A DNA stretch of 11,626 nucleotides from Pseudomonadota bacterium. GTDB lineage: Bacteria; Pseudomonadota; Alphaproteobacteria; UBA8366; JADFVY01. Each line of letters opens with the position of its first letter. The stretch's first letter is position 1. The position numbers were made by a program, and so were the translations under genes. Under the pieces are notes generated by a model. The model worked only from the letters and a program-made list of their open reading frames with translations. It did no database searches and was not told the DNA's origin. Positions 7,335-11,626 of the stretch are shown piece after piece. The stretch spans positions 1-11,626 of the forward strand of contig DAOVHN010000023.1 in the NCBI GenBank assembly GCA_030671915.1, given 5' to 3'.

Positions 7335-8066
7335 TCATACCAATCGCCAGGCCACCCAGGCCAGCATGAAGGCGTTCACGGACATCAGCACCGGCGCGGC
7401 CACTGTGGCCAGACGCCGCCAGCGCCCCGCCGCGAGATGGCCCGCGAAGCCTGTGACCACCAGGCCGGGCACGGTGCCGGCCACGAAGGCGGCCATCGCC
7501 GCCGCACCGCCGGCCGCGCCGCCGGCGCCCGCCGCCACCGCCAGTGCCGCATACAGAAGACCGCAGGGCAGAAAACCCAGCATCATGCCCAGCGCATAGC
7601 CGCGCATCCCCGTGGGCCGGGCGAACATCGGCCGGGTGAGATCGCCCAGCACCCGGCCCCAGCGGCTCTCTTTCGCCGCCGTAGCGCGGAACAACCCGCT
7701 ACCGAAAACCGCATAGGCCAGGAACATCATGGCGGCAAATATCAGCCAGCCCGCGGCGATCCAGTCCAGTCCGGGGATCGAGCGGACGGTCTGACCCACG
7801 GCTCCGGCCATCGCGCCCAGCGTTATGTAAGTCGTGGCCCGGCCCAGATGATAGGGCACCAGCGCGGCGCCGGCGAGGCGGTGGAATTCATTCATTTGCG
7901 AGGCCGGAACGGATTCCAGACGCGCCGTGGTCTGGGCCAGCACGAAGGGCCCGCACATGCCGACGCAATGGGTGGCGCCACCGACCAGCCCGGCCAGCAG
8001 CATCGCCGCCAGCAGGGCGAGCCCGCTGACGTCGCCATAGGGCAGGAAGGCGAAAGCGCTGTGCAT
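7335..8066 (-). CDS. SafE/TauE-like (DsbD_2, UreH-like) membrane protein
   Basis: This is a 243-residue inner-membrane protein of the family variously named sulfite exporter TauE/SafE, UreH-like or DsbD_2 (COG2836 type), with about six predicted helices. The first helix ends with THCVGMCGPF (32-41), in which His33, Cys34, Met37 and Cys38 form a metal- or thiol-competent motif. YHLGRATTY (72-80) and GFLPCGLLY (164-172, with Cys168) are the other conserved blocks. Relatives act in metal handling or cytochrome maturation; sulfite export is an annotation legacy. It is the first gene of a unit with cobB and ycgN, next to cbiD and cobK, so transport or homeostasis of cobalt or nickel is a fair guess but only that. 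No Shine-Dalgarno is evident, and the ATG (8066-8064) lies inside a long hairpin. It is well spaced (4 bases) from cobB. Confidence 0.9.
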   Translation of the reverse strand: MHSAFAFLPYGDVSGLALLAAMLLAGLVGGATHCVGMCGPFVLAQTTARLESVPASQMNEFHRLAGAALVPYHLGRATTYITLGAMAGAVGQTVRSIPGLDWIAAGWLIFAAMMFLAYAVFGSGLFRATAAKESRWGRVLGDLTRPMFARPTGMRGYALGMMLGFLPCGLLYAALAVAAGAGGAAGGAAAMAAFVAGTVPGLVVTGFAGHLAAGRWRRLATVAAPVLMSVNAFMLAWVAWRLV

Positions 8067-8091
8067 GGGGCGCTTTTACACGCCCCGTGCA
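8062..8091. promoter_or_regulatory. Hairpin containing the start codon of the SafE-like gene
   Basis: TGCATGGGGCG (8062-8072) pairs with CGCCCCGTGCA (8081-8091): eleven positions with a single T-G wobble and an 8-base loop. On the minus-strand transcript the stem contains the ATG at 8066-8064 and the bases just upstream where a ribosome site should be. It may repress translation, serve as an operator in the divergent control region, or be a terminator-like structure. Confidence 0.6.
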
Positions 8092-8187
8092 GCATTGCCT
8101 AGTGGTGTGAATCAGACGGACGGTACCCATGGGATGGCCTTGAGAGCCCACTGGCCTGTCGGCTGGCGCGGGTTTAGACTGCGGCTC

Positions 8188-9267
8188 ATGTCGAGGAAAC
8201 CCGAGGGAGAACTGCGCCGCGGCTGGACGACGGGCGCCTGCGCCACGGCGGCGGCGCATGCTGCCTTCGAGGCCCTGCTGACCGGCGAATTCCCCGATCC
8301 CGTGACGATCACGTTGCCGCGCGGCGAGCAACCCTCCTTCGCGCTGGCCCGCACGGAGCTGGGCAACGGCTTCGCGACCGCCGGCATCGTCAAGGACGCG
8401 GGCGACGATCCGGACGTGACCCATGGCGCGCTGGTGCTGGCCACGGTGCGGCACGGCGAGACGGGCGGCGGCGTTACCTTTCGAGCGGGCGAAGGGGTCG
8501 GGACGGCCACCTTGGCGGGCCTGCCGATCCCGTCGGGCGAGCCGGCGATCAACCCGGCGCCCCGGGCTATGATGCGCGAGGTCATCGAGGCCGTCGCGGC
8601 GGCCCATGGCGCGGCCGCCGATATCGAGATCACCGTCGCCATCCCCGGTGGCGAGGAGCTGGCGGCGAAGACCTGGAATCCGCGTCTCGGTATTGTCGGC
8701 GGGCTATCGATCCTGGGAACCACGGGGATCGTCGTGCCCTATTCCTGCAGCGCCTGGATCCAGTCGATCCGGTCAGGCATCGACGTGGCGCGAGCCAACG
8801 GCATCGCCCATGTGGCGGGCGCCACCGGCAAGACCTCGGAAGCCGCGGTGGCCGCCCATTACAGCCTGCCCCTGGAAGCGCTGATCGACATGGGGGATTT
8901 CGCGGGCGGCATGCTGAAATATCTGCGCGACCATCCGGTGCCGCGGGTCACCGTCGCCGGCGGCTTCGCCAAGATGGTGAAACTGGCGCAGGGCCACATG
9001 GATCTCCATTCATCGCGCAGTCAGGTTGATTTCGGCAAACTGGCGGCATGGCTGAAGGAACTCGGGGCGACGGAACAGACGGCGCAAGCGGCGCGCGGAG
9101 CAAATACCGCGGCGCAAGTACTGGAATTAGCGGGCGAATTACCGCTTGGCCACCTGGTAGCGCGCCGGGCGCGCGAAGTCGCGCTGGCGATGCTGGCCGG
9201 CGGCGTCGACCTGGATGTGCTGGTGGTCGACCGGGCGGGGCAAATCGTCGGCAAGGCGGGGTCGTGA
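8188..9267 (+). CDS. cbiD: Cobalt-precorrin-5B (C1)-methyltransferase
   Basis: CbiD methylates C1 of the corrin ring using S-adenosylmethionine, a step characteristic of the cobalt-early (anaerobic) route; CobF does the equivalent job in the classical aerobic route. The 359-residue length is typical. Conserved blocks are LRRGWTTGACATAAA (9-23), KDAGDDPDVTHG (69-80), TWNPRLGIVGGLSILGTTG (162-180) and, near the C-terminus, the GFAKMVKLAQGHMDLHS region. The ATG at 8188 is chosen because homologues begin a few residues before the TTGACAT block; the frame is open upstream to an ATG at 8065, but that overlaps the divergent gene. No strong ribosome site is visible. The stop overlaps the GTG of cobK by 4 bases (GTGA), so the two are coupled. 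It is the first gene of the plus-strand unit. Confidence 0.96.
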   Translation: MSRKPEGELRRGWTTGACATAAAHAAFEALLTGEFPDPVTITLPRGEQPSFALARTELGNGFATAGIVKDAGDDPDVTHGALVLATVRHGETGGGVTFRAGEGVGTATLAGLPIPSGEPAINPAPRAMMREVIEAVAAAHGAAADIEITVAIPGGEELAAKTWNPRLGIVGGLSILGTTGIVVPYSCSAWIQSIRSGIDVARANGIAHVAGATGKTSEAAVAAHYSLPLEALIDMGDFAGGMLKYLRDHPVPRVTVAGGFAKMVKLAQGHMDLHSSRSQVDFGKLAAWLKELGATEQTAQAARGANTAAQVLELAGELPLGHLVARRAREVALAMLAGGVDLDVLVVDRAGQIVGKAGS

Positions 9268-10136
9268 AACGACTGCTGATCCTGGGCGGCACCGGCGAGG
9301 CCGCGGCGCTGCATGAGGCCGGCGGCGAGCGCTTCGAGACCGGGCTGGAAATCATCAGCTCGCTGGCCGGGCGGACAAACGAGCCCCGATCCTTGCCCGG
9401 CATGGTGCGGACCGGCGGGTTCGGCGGGGCGGAGGGGCTGGCGCGCTGGCTGCGCGAGGAGGACATCGATATGGTGGTCGATGCGACACATCCCTATGCC
9501 GTGCGGATATCCGCCAATGCCCGGGCCGCCTGCGAGACATTGGGCGTCGATAGGATCATCTTGTGGCGGCCGCCCTGGACGGCGCAGCCCGGTGACGACT
9601 GGATTCCCGTGGCCGACGCGGCTGAGGCCGCCGAACTGCTGCCGAGCGTGGGCAAGCGCGCCTTCCTGGCGCTGGGATCGGGCCAGCTGCGGCAATTCGC
9701 CGATGTAAAGGGCGTATGGCTGATGTCGCGGGTGGCGGAGACGCCGGAGCCCCATACCGCGGCGCCCGGTTTCGAGCGGGTCGGGATTGATCGCGCTCAC
9801 GATCAATCGCGTGAATCCGCTCGACATATTGAAGCCAGAGCCGATTCACCGGGTTGGCGGATCGCCGAAGGCGATTCCACTCAACCCGGATCGGGTCTGG
9901 TGGTGGTCGGACGCGGCCCGTTCGACGCCGATGACGAGTTGCGCCTGATGGAGGAACACGATATCGACCTGCTGGTCAGCCGCAACAGCGGCGGCGACGC
10001 GACGGTGGGAAAAATTACCGCGGCGCGCCGACGCGGCATTCCGGTTATCATGCTGGAACGCCCCGCGCCCGAACCGGGGGAACAATGTACGAATTTGAAG
10101 GAGATCTTGCAGTGGTTAGCCCGAAATCTGGTTTGA
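9264..10136 (+). CDS. cobK: Precorrin-6A reductase carrying an in-frame palindromic insert
   Basis: CobK (CbiJ) reduces precorrin-6A to 6B with NADPH, in the cytoplasm. The N-terminus LLILGGTGEAAAL (4-16) is the family's dinucleotide-fold signature. DATHPYAVRISANA (73-86) is its most conserved block, RPPW (102-105) follows, and VGRGPF (215-220) and SRNSGGDATVGK (239-250) belong to the C-terminal half. The start is a GTG overlapping the cbiD stop (GTGA); it is preceded by GGCGGGG. The 290-residue length is about 30-40 longer than usual CobK proteins. The excess maps to residues about 174-212, hydrophilic and without family motifs, and coincides with a composite palindromic DNA element at 9785-9900. 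The frame is intact on both sides, so the enzyme could still work if the insert forms a surface loop. The ankyrin-repeat gene follows with a short overlap. Confidence 0.94.
   Translation: MKRLLILGGTGEAAALHEAGGERFETGLEIISSLAGRTNEPRSLPGMVRTGGFGGAEGLARWLREEDIDMVVDATHPYAVRISANARAACETLGVDRIILWRPPWTAQPGDDWIPVADAAEAAELLPSVGKRAFLALGSGQLRQFADVKGVWLMSRVAETPEPHTAAPGFERVGIDRAHDQSRESARHIEARADSPGWRIAEGDSTQPGSGLVVVGRGPFDADDELRLMEEHDIDLLVSRNSGGDATVGKITAARRRGIPVIMLERPAPEPGEQCTNLKEILQWLARNLV
9785..9900. repeat. Composite palindromic element inside cobK
   Basis: Four nested or adjacent inverted repeats are packed here. (1) GATTGATCG (9785-9793) with CGATCAATC (9800-9808), perfect, 6-base loop. (2) GTGAATCCGCTC (9811-9822) with GAGCCGATTCAC (9838-9849), 11 of 12 matching. 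(3) CCAGAGCCGAT plus CCGGGTT (9835-9845, 9849-9855) with AACCCGG plus ATCGGGTCTGG (9883-9900), one mismatch and a three-base bulge. (4) ATCGCC (9861-9866) with GGCGAT (9870-9875), 3-base loop, nested inside 3. Its span equals about 39 codons, matching the extra length of cobK. It resembles in kind the Rickettsia palindromic elements that insert in frame into genes, though no sequence relation is claimed. Confidence 0.8.
10098..10103 (+). promoter_or_regulatory. Ribosome binding site for the ankyrin gene, inside cobK
   Basis: AAGGAG at 10098-10103 lies 8 bases before GTG 10112-10114 and is the best ribosome site near this junction. It supports the GTG over the ATG at 10136, which is 32 bases away and has no site of its own beyond the coupling overlap with the cobK stop. 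Confidence 0.65.
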
Positions 10137-10699
10137 TGAAGCGCCTGGGAGTAATTGCTGCCGCTGCCTTTCTGGCCACCGTCGTCCCATCCCTCGCCGG
10201 GGCGCAGACGACGCTGTTCCAGGAGCCGGAAATCACCGTGGTCGCCAGCGAGGGCAATATCGACCGGATGAAGGAACTGATCCAGCAGCGCACCCATCTC
10301 GACAGGCAGGACAGCAGGGGCCGCACGGCGCTGGTCGCCGGCGCGATCGCCGGCCAGATCGACATCGTCGGCATGCTGCTGGACGGGGGCGCGCGCACCG
10401 ATGTCGCCGACAAGCTGGGTAATTCGGCGCTGAACTGGGCCGCGTCGCAGGGCGAATACGACATCGCCGACATGTTGGTTGGCGGCGGTAGTGACCTGAA
10501 CCACCAGAATCGCCAGGGCCTGACACCCCTGATGCTGGCGGCCTCGAAAAGCCATTACGAGGTCGTCCAGCTACTGATCCGCGCGGGCGCCGATGTCGAT
10601 ATCCAGGACTACACCGGCCGTGGCGCCCTTGGCTGGGCCCGCGGCGGCCGCGATCGCCGCATCGAACTGGCCCTGGAACAGGCCGGCGCGCGGGATTGA
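10112..10699 (+). CDS. Exported ankyrin-repeat protein
   Basis: This 195-residue protein has an N-terminal signal peptide, MKRLGVIAAAAFLATVVPSLAGA from residue 9, with probable cleavage before Gln32, so the mature protein should be periplasmic. About five ankyrin repeats follow (residues about 38-68, 69-101, 102-134, 135-167 and a degenerate 168-194). GLTPLMLAASKSHYEVVQLL shows the full consensus, and the GADVDIQD turn is typical. Ankyrin repeats bind proteins; partner and role are unknown. The GTG start at 10112 is preferred because of its ribosome site; an ATG at 10136 overlaps the cobK stop (TGATG) and would give a standard 187-residue precursor, so this is a close call. It is the last gene of the cbiD-cobK unit, but a cobalamin function is not established. 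It converges with cobM over a 31-base gap. Confidence 0.88.
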   Translation: MVSPKSGLMKRLGVIAAAAFLATVVPSLAGAQTTLFQEPEITVVASEGNIDRMKELIQQRTHLDRQDSRGRTALVAGAIAGQIDIVGMLLDGGARTDVADKLGNSALNWAASQGEYDIADMLVGGGSDLNHQNRQGLTPLMLAASKSHYEVVQLLIRAGADVDIQDYTGRGALGWARGGRDRRIELALEQAGARD

Positions 10700-10705
10700 A
10701 AGAGA

Positions 10706-10727
10706 GTTGGCGCTACTGAGCGACAAC
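10706..10727. terminator. Possible bidirectional terminator hairpin
   Basis: GTTG-g-CGCT, loop ACTG, AGCG-a-CAAC forms an eight-pair stem with one internal mismatch, exactly in the gap between the convergent stops of the ankyrin gene and cobM. On the minus strand it is followed by pyrimidine-rich TCTCTTTC, so it fits cobM best; the plus strand has no clear T-run. Confidence 0.45.
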
Positions 10728-10730
10728 ATC

Positions 10731-11492
10731 CTACCCCTTGCGCGGCCTCAGCACATGGTGGTGGTCGGGGGCGTATAGGCGGCTTTCGTCGAAATCGGCT
10801 TCGCCGAGCACGCGGCCGACCAGGATCAGGGCGGTGCGGGTGATACCGGATGCCTTTACCTTTTCGCGGATGTCGGACAGCGTTCCGCGGATAAATTGCT
10901 GGTCGGGCCAGGTCACGCGATAGGCCACGACGACCGGGCAATCCGCGCCATAGTGCGGCGACAATTCCCGCACCACGCGGGCGAGATTGTTGACCGACAG
11001 GTGAACCGCCAGGGTCGCGCCACTGCGGCCCAGCGTTGCCAGATCCTCGCCCTCGGGCATCGACGACGAACGAACGGCCGTGCGGGTCAGAATCACGGTC
11101 TGGCTGATTTCCGGCAGGGTCAGTTCCGTCGCCAGGGCGGCCGCCGCTGCGGCGAAGGCGGGCACGCCGGGCGTCACGTCGTAAGCGATCTCCAGCGCGT
11201 CCAGCCGGCGCATCTGCTCGGCCATCGCGCCATAGAGCGACGGGTCGCCGGAATGGACCCGCGCGACGTCATGGCCCTGTTCGTGGGCGGTCTTCATCTC
11301 GGCGATGATCTCGTCCAGATGCATCGGCGCGGTATCGACCACCCGCGCCCCTTCGGGCGCCTCGGCCACCACCTCCGCCGGCACCAGCGACCCGGCATAA
11401 AGCACGACGGGGGAACGCCGAATAATCTTCAGCCCCCGAACGGTAATAAGATCCGGAGCCCCCGGCCCCGCGCCGATGAAGTGAACTGTCAT
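10731..11492 (-). CDS. cobM: Precorrin-4 C11-methyltransferase
   Basis: CobM (CbiF in the anaerobic naming) transfers a methyl group from S-adenosylmethionine to C11 of precorrin-4 or cobalt-precorrin-4, in the cytoplasm. The 253-residue protein has the tetrapyrrole methylase fold. The visible signatures are [18 protein letters not shown] (3-20), the substrate and SAM loop [10 protein letters not shown] (80-89), [14 protein letters not shown] (107-120) and the CobM-specific [15 protein letters not shown] (136-150). Length and motifs are complete. The ATG at 11492-11490 begins directly with the conserved strand, so the start is sure even though no good ribosome site is visible upstream. It lies on the opposite strand to cbiD-cobK and is transcribed toward them, so it belongs to a separate unit whose promoter must lie within 11493-11626 or beyond the window. 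Confidence 0.96.
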   Translation of the reverse strand: MTVHFIGAGPGAPDLITVRGLKIIRRSPVVLYAGSLVPAEVVAEAPEGARVVDTAPMHLDEIIAEMKTAHEQGHDVARVHSGDPSLYGAMAEQMRRLDALEIAYDVTPGVPAFAAAAAALATELTLPEISQTVILTRTAVRSSSMPEGEDLATLGRSGATLAVHLSVNNLARVVRELSPHYGADCPVVVAYRVTWPDQQFIRGTLSDIREKVKASGITRTALILVGRVLGEADFDESRLYAPDHHHVLRPRKG

Positions 11493-11567
11493 GGTTGGTT
11501 TATTTCTGGTGTGAACTCGCCTTTCCCTTCGAGGGATGGTCTTGCGATTGGCGATGAAAAAATTAAC

Positions 11568-11603
11568 CGCAGAGGACGCAGAGATCCGCAGAGGTTCGCA
11601 GAG
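11568..11603. repeat. Four CGCAGAG units at 9-10 base spacing
   Basis: CGCAGAG occurs at 11568, 11577, 11587 and 11597, separated by two or three variable bases (GA, ATC, GTT). The period is close to one helical turn. It lies in the 134-base non-coding stretch upstream of cobM. Similar CGCAGAG-type extragenic repeats are familiar from other bacterial genomes from memory; a database match was not made. No gene is seen in 11493-11626. Confidence 0.75.
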
Positions 11604-11626
11604 AAGAGCCGGGAAAACATATCTAA

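Noticed and set aside
6038..7369. Plus-strand open frame of 443 codons opposite cobB
   Set aside because: It mirrors the codon structure of cobB, has no recognisable domain and no ribosome site; cobB has all its catalytic motifs.
8087..8187. Possible cobalamin riboswitch before cbiD
   Set aside because: The stretch AGCCCACTGGCCTGTCGG only vaguely recalls a B12 box, and about 100 bases are too short for the whole aptamer; no conserved core is visible. A covariance-model search would settle it.

Overview
The window is high-GC DNA (one sampled 60-base line inside cbiD counts 44 G/C) with densely packed genes, ATGA, GTGA and TGATG stop/start overlaps, and protein types common in Alphaproteobacteria: Bcr/CflA drug exporters, a YcgN cysteine-cluster protein, and CobM/CobK/CobB corrin enzymes. 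I read it as a chromosomal segment of an alphaproteobacterium, plausibly Rhodospirillales-like. That placement is inferred from composition and gene types, not from a search.

Left part (1-2951, minus strand): a three-gene unit runs from a YgjP-type zinc peptidase (2951-2256) into two tandem Bcr/CflA-family MFS exporters (2256-1051 and 1043 to beyond base 1). Middle part (2952-4460): a more AT-rich patch (one 60-base line at 3781-3840 counts only 26 G/C). It holds a 22-codon small ORF with a strong ribosome site, about 210 bases with no convincing gene, and a stand-alone DUF2235 alpha/beta hydrolase (4350-3277) with a complete Ser-Asp-His triad, which looks acquired. Next come a DMT/EamA transporter (4461-5501, plus) and, tail to tail with it, ycgN. 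The junction carries three imperfect copies of a 19-base repeat.

Right part (5532-11492): a cobalamin (vitamin B12) biosynthesis locus. A minus-strand unit encodes a SafE/TauE-like membrane protein, cobB and ycgN (8066 to 5532). A divergent plus-strand unit encodes cbiD, cobK and an exported ankyrin-repeat protein (8188 to 10699). cobM (11492-10731, minus) converges on the ankyrin gene across a hairpin. CobM methylates C11, CbiD methylates C1, CobK reduces the macrocycle and CobB amidates the a and c side chains, so four steps of corrin-ring synthesis are here and the remaining steps must lie elsewhere. The membrane protein is a reasonable candidate for metal handling in this pathway, but nothing in the sequence proves it.

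The most unusual structure is a roughly 116-base composite palindromic element inside the cobK reading frame (9785-9900). It adds about 39 residues without breaking the frame. Other points of interest are a long hairpin that buries the start codon of the SafE-like gene, the repeats at the DMT/ycgN junction, and a short array of CGCAGAG units upstream of cobM. I found no RNA genes, CRISPR array, insertion sequence or convincing B12 riboswitch.
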